Positions 16,364-25,476 of a stretch of 64,000 bases of DNA are shown here, piece by piece. Origin of the DNA: Streptomyces griseoluteus. GTDB taxonomy: Bacteria > Actinomycetota > Actinomycetes > Streptomycetales > Streptomycetaceae. Each line of letters begins with the position of its first letter. Position 1 is the stretch's first letter. The stretch is taken from assembly GCA_000717735.1 (NCBI GenBank), contig JOBE01000037.1, positions 1 through 64,000 of the forward strand, given 5' to 3'. The notes beneath the pieces are model-generated. The model made no database searches. It saw nothing but the letters and a program-made list of their open reading frames with translations, and was not told where the DNA came from. Position numbers and translations under genes: made by a program.

Positions 16364-17254
16364 ATGTCCGATTCGCAGGCATGGGGATTCACGGACGACA
16401 GGGGTACGGAACTGGGGGCGGCCCGTGTGCCGCGGCGGGTGATCGCGTACGTGCGGGCCGGGGCGGCCCTGTGCGACCTGGGCGTGACGCCTGTCGCCGT
16501 GTACGGCTCCGGGCACGACGGGGAGGTCCTCGACCCCGCGAAGGAGGGCGGGCTGCGGGCGGCCGGGGTGACGTACCTCGGGCCGGGGCGGGCCCTGGAC
16601 GAGGAACTGCTGCGGGAGCTGCGGCCCGACGTGATCGTCGACGTGACCTACGACGGGAAGAGCCCGTACGCCCTCGACGAGGCCGTCGCGGAACGGGCCG
16701 GGGTGCCGCTCGCCGCGCTCTCCGTCGGCAACGAACTCACGCTGTCGGCGATACTCGACCGCTTCGGCGCGCTGGCCGTCAGCCTCGGGGCCGGGCCGGA
16801 CGCACAAGCGGACCCGGAGACACAAGCGGACCCGGAGACACAAGCGGGCCCGGACGCGGCGGTCTCGCCGGCCGGGCTCCGTGCCGCCGAGGACGCGCTC
16901 CGGGAGGCCGCCGCGCGCAGCGGGCTCGCCGTGCTCGCCCTCTCCGGGGCCGGTCCCGACCAGGTCCATCTGGCCCGGCCGCAGGCCTGGCCCGAGCTGG
17001 CGCGGCTCGCCGGACTCGGCGTCCGGCTCGTCGACCCGGGACCGGGCCCGGGGGCGAACTGGCTCACCGCGGACTGGGGCCGCGCCGCCGAACTCCGTCC
17101 CGGCCTGGTCCTCTTCGACAGCAGGGCCCACGCCACGGCGCCCGGCGACGCCCTGTCCGGCGTCCGGTTCACGCCGTGGAACCCCGAGACCCCGCCCAGC
17201 CCGGCCGCCTACGCGCGCTTCTTCCGCGATGTCGCCGAGGCGCTCACGTCCTGA
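16364..17254 (+). CDS. Periplasmic-binding-protein-fold protein without signal peptide
   Basis: 296 residues related to the FecB/BtuF class of iron-siderophore ABC substrate-binding proteins: VIAYVRAGAALCDLGVTPVAVYGSG, LRELRPDVIVDVTYDG, and the C-terminal PWNPETPPSPAAYARFFRDVAEAL. Unlike secreted relatives it starts MSDSQAWGFTDDRG, with no hydrophobic leader or lipobox. The start is well supported by GGGGAGGGA at 16347-16355. It therefore appears cytosolic. A surface loop near residues 148-165 holds three 18-bp tandem repeats (ADPETQ units). No permease or ATPase gene is adjacent. It could be an intracellular siderophore- or ligand-binding protein. Confidence 0.75.
   Translation: MSDSQAWGFTDDRGTELGAARVPRRVIAYVRAGAALCDLGVTPVAVYGSGHDGEVLDPAKEGGLRAAGVTYLGPGRALDEELLRELRPDVIVDVTYDGKSPYALDEAVAERAGVPLAALSVGNELTLSAILDRFGALAVSLGAGPDAQADPETQADPETQAGPDAAVSPAGLRAAEDALREAAARSGLAVLALSGAGPDQVHLARPQAWPELARLAGLGVRLVDPGPGPGANWLTADWGRAAELRPGLVLFDSRAHATAPGDALSGVRFTPWNPETPPSPAAYARFFRDVAEALTS
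16803..16856 (+). repeat. Three 18-bp in-frame tandem repeats
   Basis: Two identical units (16803-16820, 16821-16838, each CACAAGCGGACCCGGAGA) and a third with three changes (16839-16856). They encode ADPETQ-type hexapeptides inside the binding-protein gene, so copy-number change would keep the frame. Confidence 0.95.
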
Positions 17255-17310
17255 ACACGTCCGGAACCGCCCGCCGGCCCTTTCGCAGTCAGAGCAGCCC
17301 GCCCCGCCCC

Positions 17311-17733
17311 TCAGGCCGGTGCCGCCGCCGTGAGGCGGGTGCGGCGGAGGGAGTCGGCGAACTCCTCCGCGCGGGAGAGCTGGGCGCGCAGTTCGGCGAC
17401 CCGCTCCGCCGCGGCCTGCTCGTAGCGGCGGACGCGGGTCACGAGCGCGGCCCGCTCGTCGGGGTCGAGCTCCGTGTCCGTGCCCGCGCGCTCGGCGGCC
17501 AGCCGGTCCACGGCCGTGAGGAGTTCGCGGGTCTCCTCGAGCGTGAAGCCGAGCGGCTTCATCCGGCGGACCACCATCAGGCGGGACACGTCCGCGTCCG
17601 TGTAGAGCGGGAAGCCGCCCGGCGAGGCCGCGGACGGGACGACCAGGCCGCTGTCCTCGTACTGCCGGATCGCGCGCAGGGACAGCTCGGTCCGTGCGGC
17701 GACCTCGCCGATCTGCATGGGCCGGCCGGCCAT
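17311..17733 (-). CDS. MerR family transcriptional regulator
   Basis: 140 residues. The N-terminal MerR winged helix reads MQIGEVAARTELSLRAIRQYEDSGLV with the wing YTDADVSRLMVVRRMKPLGF, followed by a long coiled-coil dimer helix (about residues 75-135). There is no C-terminal ligand or metal domain and no cysteine for metal sensing, so the signal is unknown. ATG 17733 has GCGGAGT about 7 nt upstream; longer in-frame starts exist up to 17796. The first visible neighbour upstream is a conserved hypothetical, so its target is probably its own promoter or a gene elsewhere. Confidence 0.9.
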   Translation of the reverse strand: MAGRPMQIGEVAARTELSLRAIRQYEDSGLVVPSAASPGGFPLYTDADVSRLMVVRRMKPLGFTLEETRELLTAVDRLAAERAGTDTELDPDERAALVTRVRRYEQAAAERVAELRAQLSRAEEFADSLRRTRLTAAAPA

Positions 17734-17901
17734 TCGTACTCCGCTCACGCGTCTGGTCCTTCCTCGTACAGGGCTCCCGTAGGACGTATCGGACATCAGG
17801 AGAAGCGCGACTTCCGCGCATGAAATCCGATTCGTCCTAACTTCAGCACTTATGAGTGCCGGAAGTGCGGCGCAACGCCTGCCCGCAGGCCCTTTAGGCG
17901 C
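17734..17901. promoter_or_regulatory. MerR gene promoter region
   Basis: 168 bp upstream of merR and after the stop of the next gene on the same strand. A small inverted repeat (GCACT at 17846-17850 and AGTGC at 17855-17859, flanked by CTTC/GAAG) is the only structure seen. It could be a weak terminator of the upstream gene or an operator. Confidence 0.35.
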
Positions 17902-18504
17902 TTACGGCCACACCAGGCAGTACGGCTGGTGGCCCGCCTCGTGGAGGCGTACGGAGAAGTCCTGCCACTCGTGGAGCAGCTGGTAGACGTCGAAGGCGTC
18001 GCGCGGCCCGCCGCGGTCCGGGACCGTGGACCAGATGAAGGCGGCGGCGCCGACCGATTCCTCGCCGATCCCGCGCAGCGGGTCGACCACGGTCATCGGC
18101 AGCTTCACCACCGCGTAGTCCGGGTGCAGGACCACCAGCTCCAGCGGGGGGACCTTGTTCAGGGGCATGCCCTGGATGCCGGTCAGGACCATCGCCGCTA
18201 TGGTCTCCGGCTTGATCTTGGTGAACATGCCGCCCATGCCGAGCTCGTCGCCGCCGAGCTCCTCCGGGCGCATCGAGATCGGGACCTGTGCCGCCGTCGC
18301 GCTGTTGGGCGCGCCGAAGTACTTGTACGTCACCCCCAAGCTCCGGCCTCCGGTCGCGGGGGGCGGTTCCGCAGCGGGCTCCGGGATCGCCCGTCGCTCC
18401 GACGCGGTCGGCTCCTCCGCCCGCCGGCGCCGGTGCCTCCCTCGCCGGGCAGACTCCGGACCCAGGTCGTCCGTCCCCTCGCCCGGTCCGCCACCGCGAT
18501 GCAT
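17902..18504 (-). CDS. Conserved Streptomyces protein of unknown function
   Basis: 200 residues. The first 55 are disordered and charged (RRGRHRRRRAEEPT, PAAEPPPATGG). The rest is a compact domain (GVTYKYFGAPNSATAAQVPISMRP, PLNKVPPLELVVLHPDYAVVKL, YQLLHEWQDFSVRLHEAGHQPYCLVWP). I recognise it as a protein commonly found next to hemL in streptomycetes but know no function and no catalytic motif. The true start may be internal, since conserved sequence begins near GVTYKYFG. It is divergent from hemL with about 270 bp between starts. Confidence 0.75.
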   Translation of the reverse strand: MHRGGGPGEGTDDLGPESARRGRHRRRRAEEPTASERRAIPEPAAEPPPATGGRSLGVTYKYFGAPNSATAAQVPISMRPEELGGDELGMGGMFTKIKPETIAAMVLTGIQGMPLNKVPPLELVVLHPDYAVVKLPMTVVDPLRGIGEESVGAAAFIWSTVPDRGGPRDAFDVYQLLHEWQDFSVRLHEAGHQPYCLVWP

Positions 18505-18773
18505 ATCTCCACCCGACTGCTTTTTCTCGGCAACACGACCCCGCCGCGCAACCCGATCATCGTGTCAGTGACCTCCCCCGCGTTCGTACGGTGAAACACC
18601 TGTCCGCAAGAACGCCGTGGCCTCTGACACCATGGATTCCGTGAGTCATCCCTATGACGCCTCAGTTTCGCAGACGCGGACCGCGGGCGCCCCGGCGTAA
18701 TACCCAGGATGTCCACGCCGTCCCTCCGTTCCCGATGTCGTGCCCGAAGTCGTTCTCGCAGGTCAGGATCACA
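18505..18773. promoter_or_regulatory. Region upstream of hemL
   Basis: 269 bp between divergent starts. The hemL frame is open from 18654, but that stretch codes for Arg/Pro-rich sequence unlike any GSAM N-terminus, so I read it as 5' UTR and promoter. I see no defined operator. Confidence 0.45.
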
Positions 18774-20081
18774 GTGCCGTATTCATACGAAGCCCCAGTC
18801 TCACAGACGCTTTTCGACCGCGCTTCCCTCGTGACGCCCGGCGGCGTGAACTCACCGGTGCGTGCCTTCCGGGCCGTGGGCGGAACGCCCCGGTTCATGG
18901 TGTCCGGTTCCGGTCCGTACCTCACCGACGCGGACGGTCGTGAGTACGTCGACCTGGTCTGCTCGTGGGGACCGATGATTCTCGGCCACGCGCACCCCGA
19001 GGTCACCGCCGCGGTGCAGGCCGCCGTGGCCCGCGGCACCTCCTTCGGCACGCCCGGTGAGGGCGAGGTCGCGCTCGCGGAGGAGATCGTCTCCCGGATC
19101 GAGCCGGTCGAGCAGGTACGGCTCGTCTCCTCGGGCACCGAGGCCACCATGTCCGCGATCCGGCTGGCCCGCGGGTTCACCGGGCGCGCCAAGGTCGTCA
19201 AGTTCGCCGGCTGCTACCACGGCCACGTGGACGCGCTGCTCGCCGCGGCCGGCTCCGGCGTCGCCACCCTCGGACTGCCGGACACGCCCGGCGTGACGGG
19301 CGCCCAGGCCGGGGACACGATCGTGCTGCCCTACAACGACCTGGCCGCGGTGCGGGCGGCGTTCGCCGCGCACCCGGGCGAGATCGCCTGCGTCATCACC
19401 GAGGCCTCCCCCGGCAACATGGGCGTCGTGCCGCCGGTGGCCGGTTTCAACCAGGGCCTCGCGGACCTGTGCCGGGAGAACGGCGCGCTGTACATCTCCG
19501 ACGAGGTGATGACCGGTTTCCGTACCTCGAAGGCCGGCTGGTACGGCGTCGACGGGGTCAAGGCCGACCTGCTGACCTTCGGCAAGGTCATGGGCGGCGG
19601 CTTCCCGGCCGCCGCGTTCGGCGGTCGTGCCGACGTCATGGGTCACCTGGCCCCGGCCGGTCCGGTCTACCAGGCGGGCACCCTCTCCGGTAACCCGATC
19701 GCGACCGCCGCCGGGCTCGCGCAGCTGCGGCTGCTCGACGACGCGGCGTACGGGAAGGTCGACGCGGTGTCGAAGGAGATCCAGGGGCTCGTCACGGGCG
19801 CCCTCGCGAAGGAGGGTGTCGCGCACCGGCTGCAGACCGCCTCCAACATGTTCTCCGTCTTCTTCACCGCCGACGAGGTGCGGAACTACGACGAGGCGAA
19901 GCAGCAGGAGGCCTTCCGCTTCAACGCCTTCTTCCACTCGATGCTGGCCGACGGCGTGTACCTGCCGCCGTCCGCCTTCGAGTCCTGGTTCGTGTCGGCC
20001 GCCCACGACGAGCGGGCGGTCGAGCGGATCGCCGCCGCCCTGCCGGCCGCCGCCCGCGCGGCCGCGGAGGCGACGGCATGA
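18774..20081 (+). CDS. hemL: Glutamate-1-semialdehyde 2,1-aminomutase
   Basis: PLP enzyme converting glutamate-1-semialdehyde to 5-aminolevulinate, the substrate of the hemB product encoded 18 kb to the left. 435 residues, normal length. Class III aminotransferase features: [21 protein letters not shown] (PLP phosphate-binding loop), [20 protein letters not shown] (aspartate pairing with the PLP ring nitrogen) and the Schiff-base lysine in [17 protein letters not shown]. The GTG at 18774 starts the conserved part ([14 protein letters not shown]), preceded by AGGATC. Its stop overlaps the next ATG by 4 bp (ATGA), so the two genes are translationally coupled. Confidence 0.96.
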   Translation: MPYSYEAPVSQTLFDRASLVTPGGVNSPVRAFRAVGGTPRFMVSGSGPYLTDADGREYVDLVCSWGPMILGHAHPEVTAAVQAAVARGTSFGTPGEGEVALAEEIVSRIEPVEQVRLVSSGTEATMSAIRLARGFTGRAKVVKFAGCYHGHVDALLAAAGSGVATLGLPDTPGVTGAQAGDTIVLPYNDLAAVRAAFAAHPGEIACVITEASPGNMGVVPPVAGFNQGLADLCRENGALYISDEVMTGFRTSKAGWYGVDGVKADLLTFGKVMGGGFPAAAFGGRADVMGHLAPAGPVYQAGTLSGNPIATAAGLAQLRLLDDAAYGKVDAVSKEIQGLVTGALAKEGVAHRLQTASNMFSVFFTADEVRNYDEAKQQEAFRFNAFFHSMLADGVYLPPSAFESWFVSAAHDERAVERIAAALPAAARAAAEATA

Positions 20082-20773
20082 GCCTGAACGACGACAAGGC
20101 GAGCGACATCACCGTCGTCCACCTCGTGCGGCACGGCGAGGTCCACAACCCCGACGGTGTCCTGTACGGGCGCCGCTCGGGCTACCACCTCTCCGAGCTG
20201 GGCCGCCAGATGGCGGACCGGGTCGCCGAGCACCTGGCCGAGCGGGACATCACGTACGTCGTCGCCTCCCCGCTGGAGCGGGCGCAGGAGACGGCGGTGC
20301 CGGTCGCCAAGACGCACGGTCTCGACGTGGCGAGCGACCCGCGTCTGATCGAGGCGGAGAACGTCTTCGAGGGCAAGACCTTCGGTGTCGGCGACGGGGC
20401 CCTGCGCAAGCCGGGCAACTGGAAGCACCTGACCAACCCGTTCCAGCCGTCCTGGGGCGAGCCGTACGTCGAGCAGGTCGTCCGGATGATGGGCGCGCTC
20501 GACGCGGCGAAGGACGCGGCCCGGGGGCACGAGGCGGTCTGCGTCAGCCACCAGCTGCCGATCTGGATCGTCCGCAGCTTCGTGGAGAAGCGGCGGCTCT
20601 GGCACGACCCGCGGCGGCGGCAGTGCACGCTGGCGTCGCTGACCTCGTTCACGTACCAGGGCGACAGGATCGTCTCGGTCGGGTACGGCGAGCCGGCGAT
20701 CGACCTCGTCCCCGTGCACCTGCGGGCGGGCGCGAAGCCGGTCAAGGGGAAGTCGAAGGCCTTCGGCGCGTAG
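20078..20773 (+). CDS. Histidine phosphatase (phosphoglycerate mutase-like) family protein
   Basis: 231 residues with the catalytic [12 protein letters not shown] near residues 16-27, the second histidine in [10 protein letters not shown], and the supporting arginine in [10 protein letters not shown]. It acts as a phosphatase or phosphomutase on an unidentified small substrate in the cytosol. ATG overlaps the hemL stop by 4 bp, so it is co-translated with haem synthesis and lies just ahead of the cytochrome c maturation genes. The substrate is unknown. A strong terminator follows. Confidence 0.9.
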   Translation: MSLNDDKASDITVVHLVRHGEVHNPDGVLYGRRSGYHLSELGRQMADRVAEHLAERDITYVVASPLERAQETAVPVAKTHGLDVASDPRLIEAENVFEGKTFGVGDGALRKPGNWKHLTNPFQPSWGEPYVEQVVRMMGALDAAKDAARGHEAVCVSHQLPIWIVRSFVEKRRLWHDPRRRQCTLASLTSFTYQGDRIVSVGYGEPAIDLVPVHLRAGAKPVKGKSKAFGA

Positions 20774-20840
20774 GGATCCGTAGAGATCCGGTAGACGCGG
20801 TACGGACCCTCTGGACAGCGCCGGAGCGGACGGTCCACAG

Positions 20841-20890
20841 TTCAGGGCGATCGAGTGGTGTTCATGCCAATCGATCGCCCTGAAATTTTT
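20841..20890 (+). terminator. Strong rho-independent terminator after the hemL operon
   Basis: A perfect 14-bp inverted repeat (TTCAGGGCGATCGA, 20841-20854 with 20871-20884) with a 16-nt loop is followed directly by ATTTTT. This is one of the few terminators in the window with a true T-tract. It separates hemL-phosphatase from the deacetylase and ccs genes. Confidence 0.92.
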
Positions 20891-20986
20891 GTGCTAATTC
20901 CCGGAACCTACGTGTTCCTCCCGGCATCTCACTCATTGTCGGTTTGGATGACGTTCAGGTCATACGTCAGCGCGAATGGGGATGTC

Positions 20987-22264
20987 ATGCGCGGGATCAG
21001 TGGAATCAGCCGAAGGGGGCTGCTCGGGGCGGGTGTTGGTGCTGCGGCGGCCGTGGGTCTCGCCGCCTGTAGCTCCAATGAAAAGGATAAAACGGGACGT
21101 TCCGGACCGGGTAAGGGGGGCGACGTCTCGGCGGACCCGAGCACCGGCACCCCGACCAAGGACGACGTCCGGCTCATCGGCGACGGTTCCACCGCCGACA
21201 CCGGGAAGCAGCCCCACCAGCCCGACGCCCCCGTCCCGCTCGAACCCGGCCAGACCCCGCCCCAGTTCGTGATCTTCTCCTGGGACGGCGCCGGCGAGGT
21301 CGGCAACGGCCTCTTCCCGCGCTTCCTCGAACTCGCCAAGAACCACGACGCGGCGATGACCTTCTTCCTCTCCGGGATCTACGTCCTCCCCGAGTCGAAG
21401 AAGAACCTCTACCGCCCGCCGAACAACCGCGTCGGCGCCTCGGACATCGGCTACCTCACCGACGACCACATCAAGGACACGCTGAAGTACGTCCGGCAGG
21501 CCTGGCTCGAAGGCCACGAGATCGGCACCCACTTCAACGGCCACTTCTGCGGCGGCTCGGGCTCCGTCGGCAACTGGACCCCGGCCCAGTGGCAGAGCGA
21601 GATCGACCAGGCCATGAAGTTCGTCACCGAGTGGAAGACGAACAGCGGCTGGACCGACCTCGAACCGCTGCCCTTCGACTACTCCAAGGAACTCGTCGGC
21701 GGCCGCACCCCCTGCCTCCTCGGCCAGGACAACCTGCTCCCCACCGCCAAGCGGCTGGGCTGGCGCTACGACGCCAGCTCGCCCGGCGGCCGGCAGACCT
21801 GGCCCGTCAAGCGCCAGGGCATCTGGGACCTGCCGCTCCAGGCCGTGCCCTTCCCCGGGCACTCCTTCGAGGTCCTGTCCATGGACTACAACATCCTCGC
21901 CAACCAGTCGAAGAACACGACGAAGGGCATGCCCTCGCGCTACCCGGGCTGGCGCAAGCAGGCCACCGAGGCCCTGCTCGGCGGCTTCACGCGCGCGTAC
22001 GAGTCGAACCGCGCGCCCTTCTACGTCGGCAACCACTTCGAGCAGTGGAACGGCGGCATCTACATGGACGCCGTCGAGGACGCGCTCAAGGGGATGGCCG
22101 GCAAGAAGGACGTCCGGCTCGTCTCCTTCCGGCAGTTCGTCGACTGGCTCGACGTCCAGGACCCGGCGATCCTCCGGAAGCTGCGCTCGCTCGACGTCGG
22201 ACAGAAGCCCGCCGGCGGCTGGAACACCTTCCTCAGGCCCGTCTCGCCCACCCCGACCGCTTAG
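20987..22264 (+). CDS. Tat-type lipoprotein with polysaccharide-deacetylase-like domain
   Basis: 425 residues. The N-terminus has both a twin-arginine motif (ISRRGLLGAG) and a lipobox (LAAC), so it is probably exported folded and lipid-anchored. The body resembles NodB-type deacetylases: VIFSWDGAGE stands where TFDDG normally sits, HEIGTHFNGHF supplies the HxxxH-like metal histidines, and a C-terminal part (YVGNHFEQWNGG, LVSFRQFVDWLD) closes the barrel. The first motif lacks one of the paired aspartates, so activity is uncertain. The ATG at 20987 was chosen because the RR signal starts there; GGGGA lies only 4 nt away. Its role in the envelope is unknown. Confidence 0.85.
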   Translation: MRGISGISRRGLLGAGVGAAAAVGLAACSSNEKDKTGRSGPGKGGDVSADPSTGTPTKDDVRLIGDGSTADTGKQPHQPDAPVPLEPGQTPPQFVIFSWDGAGEVGNGLFPRFLELAKNHDAAMTFFLSGIYVLPESKKNLYRPPNNRVGASDIGYLTDDHIKDTLKYVRQAWLEGHEIGTHFNGHFCGGSGSVGNWTPAQWQSEIDQAMKFVTEWKTNSGWTDLEPLPFDYSKELVGGRTPCLLGQDNLLPTAKRLGWRYDASSPGGRQTWPVKRQGIWDLPLQAVPFPGHSFEVLSMDYNILANQSKNTTKGMPSRYPGWRKQATEALLGGFTRAYESNRAPFYVGNHFEQWNGGIYMDAVEDALKGMAGKKDVRLVSFRQFVDWLDVQDPAILRKLRSLDVGQKPAGGWNTFLRPVSPTPTA

Positions 22265-22341
22265 GCGATCTTGACAAGGGGCTTTACGGGCACGTAGGGG
22301 GGTGCCCAAGATCCCCCAAACGCCCATGCGAAACTTTTCAC

Positions 22342-22968
22342 ATGAGCCTTAGCAGTCGTGTCAGTCGCGCCGGTCGTGCCCCTCGACGCACCCTGCTCGC
22401 CGTCGGAGTGCTGTCCGCCGCCCTCACGCTCTCGGCCTGCAGCGGCGACAGCAACGGCAAGTCCGGCGGCGGTGGCAACACCAACTTCGTCACCAACACC
22501 GGCGGCATCTCCACCGCCGCCAAGGGCGAACGCGCCGCCACCGGCAAGCTCGCGGGCGAGACCCTCGACGGCAAGCAGCTCGACGTCGCCGACCTCAAGG
22601 GCAAGGTCGTCGTCCTCAACGCCTGGGGCTCCTGGTGCAGCCCCTGCCGCGCCGAGGCCCCGCACTTCGCGAAGGTCGCCGAGGACCTCAAGGACGAAGG
22701 CGTCGCGTTCGTCGGCATCAACACCCGCGACCCCAACAAGCAGCCCGCGATCGCCTTCGAAGAGGACTACGGGGTGACCTACCCCAGCCTCTACGACCCG
22801 CAGGGCAAGCTGATCCTCTTCGGCTTCCCCAAGGGCACCCTCAGCCTCCAGGGCATCCCCTCCACCGTCGTCCTCGACAAGGAGGGGAAGATCGCCGCCC
22901 GCTCGCTCATGGCGCTCAACGAGGAGAAGCTCCGGTCGATGATCGAGCCCCTCCTCAAGGAGAAGTGA
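22342..22968 (+). CDS. TlpA/ResA-like thioredoxin lipoprotein
   Basis: 208 residues. Lipoprotein signal (TLLAVGVLSAALTLSAC) then a TlpA-type thioredoxin fold with active site WGSWCSPCRAEAPHF (about residues 94-108) and cis-proline segment GIPSTVVLDKEG. It is predicted to face outside and reduce the CXXCH cysteines of apocytochrome c, receiving electrons from CcdA encoded 4 bp downstream. A perfect TTGACA hexamer at 22271-22276, 66 bp upstream, may be the -35 of the ccs operon promoter, though the matching -10 is poor. Confidence 0.93.
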   Translation: MSLSSRVSRAGRAPRRTLLAVGVLSAALTLSACSGDSNGKSGGGGNTNFVTNTGGISTAAKGERAATGKLAGETLDGKQLDVADLKGKVVVLNAWGSWCSPCRAEAPHFAKVAEDLKDEGVAFVGINTRDPNKQPAIAFEEDYGVTYPSLYDPQGKLILFGFPKGTLSLQGIPSTVVLDKEGKIAARSLMALNEEKLRSMIEPLLKEK

Positions 22969-22972
22969 GCCG

Positions 22973-23710
22973 GTGAACGAGACGGTCACCAGCGGAGCCC
23001 TGCTGCTCGCCCTGCCCCTCGCGGTCCTCGGCGGCCTGGTCTCCTTCTTCTCGCCGTGCGTCCTCCCGCTCGTCCCCGGCTACCTCTCGTACGTCACCGG
23101 GGTCACCGGCACCGACCTCGCCGAGAGCCGGCGCGGCCGGATGACCGCGGGGGCCGTCCTCTTCGTCCTCGGCTTCACCGCCGTGTTCGTGTCCGGCGGG
23201 GCGCTCTTCGGCTACTTCGGGTCGACCCTGCAGGAGTACCGCGAGACGCTCACCACGGTCCTCGGCGTGCTCATGATCCTCATGGGCGTCTTCTTCCTCG
23301 GCCTGATGCCCTGGTTCACCCAGCGCGAGTTCCGCTTCCACCGGAAGCCCGTCGCCGGCCTGGTCGGCGCCCCGCTGCTCGGCGCGCTCTTCGGCATCGG
23401 CTGGACCCCGTGCATCGGCCCGACGCTCGCGTCGGTCAACGCCCTCGCCCTGGAGCAGGCCAGCGCGGGGCGCGGCGCGATACTCGCCTTCGCGTACTGC
23501 CTCGGCCTGGGCGTACCGTTCGTGCTCGCCGCCATCGCCTTCCGCAAGGCGCTCGGCGCGTTCGGATGGGTCAAGAAGCACTATGCGTGGGTGATGCGGA
23601 TCGGCGGCGGCATGATGCTCGTCACCGGTGTCCTGCTCCTCACGGGCGCGTGGGACAGCATGGTCGCCACGATGCAGGGCTGGTCCAGCGGTTTCACGGT
23701 GGGGATCTGA
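22973..23710 (+). CDS. ccdA: Cytochrome c biogenesis protein CcdA
   Basis: 245-residue membrane protein with six predicted helices that carries reducing equivalents from cytosolic thioredoxin across the membrane. The two redox cysteines lie in SFFSPCVLPLVPGYLSY (helix 1) and GIGWTPCIGPTLASV (helix 4), the CcdA/DsbD-beta signature. The start is GTG with AAGGAGAAG inside the end of the preceding gene. The 4-bp gap to the thioredoxin gene and 5 bp to resB indicate one transcript. Confidence 0.95.
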   Translation: MNETVTSGALLLALPLAVLGGLVSFFSPCVLPLVPGYLSYVTGVTGTDLAESRRGRMTAGAVLFVLGFTAVFVSGGALFGYFGSTLQEYRETLTTVLGVLMILMGVFFLGLMPWFTQREFRFHRKPVAGLVGAPLLGALFGIGWTPCIGPTLASVNALALEQASAGRGAILAFAYCLGLGVPFVLAAIAFRKALGAFGWVKKHYAWVMRIGGGMMLVTGVLLLTGAWDSMVATMQGWSSGFTVGI

Positions 23711-23715
23711 GTTCC

Positions 23716-25476
23716 ATGAGCACGACCGACACGTCCGGTACGACGGAGAACGACCGCAAGGCCGACGAGGCCGCCGGCGCCCAGCTGTCGACCGCCCCCA
23801 CCGAGGACCGGAGCGAGACCGTCGTCGGCGGCCCCACGCTCGGGATCGTCGGCTGGGTCCGCTGGTTCTGGCGGCAGCTGACCTCCATGCGGGTCGCGCT
23901 GATCCTCCTCTTCCTGCTCTCCCTCGGCGCCGTCCCCGGCTCCCTCATCCCGCAGACCAGCGCGGACGAGCTGAAGGTCGCCGACTTCAAGAAGGCGCAC
24001 GAGACCCTCACCCCGCTCTACGAGAAGCTCCAGCTCTTCGACGTCTACAGCTCCGCGTGGTTCTCCGCGATCTACATCCTGCTGTTCGTCTCCCTCATCG
24101 GCTGCATCGTGCCCCGCAGCTGGCAGTTCGTCGGCCAGCTCCGCAGCCGCCCGCCGGGCGCCCCCCGGCGCCTCGACCGCCTTCCCGCGTACACGACCTG
24201 GCGTACGGAGGCCGGGCCCGAGCAGGTCCGCGAGGCCGCGCTCACCCTGCTCAAGGGCCGCCGCTTCCGCGCCCACACGGCCGACGACGCCGTGGCCGCC
24301 GAGAAGGGCTACCTCCGCGAGGCCGGGAACCTGGCCTTCCACGTCGCCCTGATCGTGATGCTCGTCGCCTTCGCCTGGGGCCAGCTCTTCAAGTCCGAGG
24401 GCGGCAAGCTGATCGTCGAGGGCGACGGCTTCTCCAACACGCTCACCCAGTACGACGACTTCAAGTCGGGCTCCCAGTTCGGCACCGAAGAGCTGGAGCC
24501 GTTCAGCTTCACGCTGGACTCCTTCAACGGCACGTACGAGAAGAGCGGCCCCCAGCGCGGCACCCCCCGCACCTTCGAGGCGGCCGTCAGCTACTCGCAG
24601 GGCGGCGCCGACAAGAAGGCGGTCATCCGGGTCAACGAGCCGCTGAAGGTCGGCGACTCCAAGGTCTATCTGATCGCCCACGGCTACGCGCCGGTCGTCA
24701 CCGTCAAGGACGGCCGCGGCAAGGTCGTCTTCCACGGCGCCGTGCCCCTGCTGCCCATCGACAACAACATCACGTCCACCGGCGCCATCAAGGTGATGGA
24801 CGGCTACCGCGACAAGAACGGCAAGAAGGAGCAGCTGGGTTTCCAGGCCTTCTTCGTGCCGACGTTCGCGGGCGCCGGCAAGGGCACGATGTTCTCGCAG
24901 TTCCCCGCGCTCGACTTCCCCGTCATGGCGCTCACCGGCTTCCACGGCGACCTGCGCGTGAACTCCGGCCTGCCGCAGAACGTGTACCAGCTCGACAAGT
25001 CCAAGATGACCCAGTTCACGGACCCGCACGGCAACAAGCTGGCCCAGCGGATGCTGCCCGGCGAGACCATGACGCTGCCCGGTGGTGCCGGCTCGATCAC
25101 CTTCGAGAAGGAGATCAAGGAGTGGGCGAGCTTCCAGATCTCGCAGCAGCCCGGCAACGGCCTCGCCCTCGCGGGCGCGGTCGCCGCCATCGTCGGTCTG
25201 ACCGGTTCGCTCTTCATCCAGCGGCGCCGGGTCTGGGTCCGTGCCGTACGGGGTGAGGACGGCGTGACCGTCGTCGAGATGGCCGGCCTCGGCCGGAGCG
25301 AGTCCGCCAGGCTGCCGGAGGAGCTGGGCGACCTCGCGGTCGCGCTCACGGCGGAGGCGCCCCCCGCCCCGCAAGCCGATCCGCAAGCCGATCCGGAAGC
25401 CGATCCGGAAGCCGTACCGGAACCCGCGGAAGATCCCGCAGAAGACCCCGCCCCTTCTGGAGAGGCCTACAAGTGA
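23716..25476 (+). CDS. resB: Cytochrome c biogenesis protein ResB
   Basis: 586-residue system II component that, with CcsB, forms the haem exporter and cytochrome c synthetase. Membrane helices lie near residues 55-77, 115-135 and 205-225, then a large external domain (about 230-480) and a final helix (ALAGAVAAIVGLTGSLFIQ), the usual ResB/Ccs1 layout. The last 40 residues form a repetitive acidic tail (QADPQADPEADPEA) not needed in other ResB proteins. ATG 23716 is 5 bp after ccdA. Its stop overlaps the ccsB GTG by 4 bp, so the complex partners are coupled. Confidence 0.94.
   Translation: MSTTDTSGTTENDRKADEAAGAQLSTAPTEDRSETVVGGPTLGIVGWVRWFWRQLTSMRVALILLFLLSLGAVPGSLIPQTSADELKVADFKKAHETLTPLYEKLQLFDVYSSAWFSAIYILLFVSLIGCIVPRSWQFVGQLRSRPPGAPRRLDRLPAYTTWRTEAGPEQVREAALTLLKGRRFRAHTADDAVAAEKGYLREAGNLAFHVALIVMLVAFAWGQLFKSEGGKLIVEGDGFSNTLTQYDDFKSGSQFGTEELEPFSFTLDSFNGTYEKSGPQRGTPRTFEAAVSYSQGGADKKAVIRVNEPLKVGDSKVYLIAHGYAPVVTVKDGRGKVVFHGAVPLLPIDNNITSTGAIKVMDGYRDKNGKKEQLGFQAFFVPTFAGAGKGTMFSQFPALDFPVMALTGFHGDLRVNSGLPQNVYQLDKSKMTQFTDPHGNKLAQRMLPGETMTLPGGAGSITFEKEIKEWASFQISQQPGNGLALAGAVAAIVGLTGSLFIQRRRVWVRAVRGEDGVTVVEMAGLGRSESARLPEELGDLAVALTAEAPPAPQADPQADPEADPEAVPEPAEDPAEDPAPSGEAYK
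25371..25418 (+). repeat. Four 12-bp in-frame tandem repeats at the resB 3' end
   Basis: Units GCAAGCCGATCC (two identical copies), then GGAAGCCGATCC and GGAAGCCGTACC, encoding QADP/EADP tetrapeptides. Being multiples of three, they can vary in number without a frameshift. Confidence 0.95.

Noticed and set aside
18654..18773. Extended hemL start
   Set aside because: The 40 extra residues are Arg/Pro-rich and unlike the N-terminus of GSAM enzymes. The conserved part starts at 18774.
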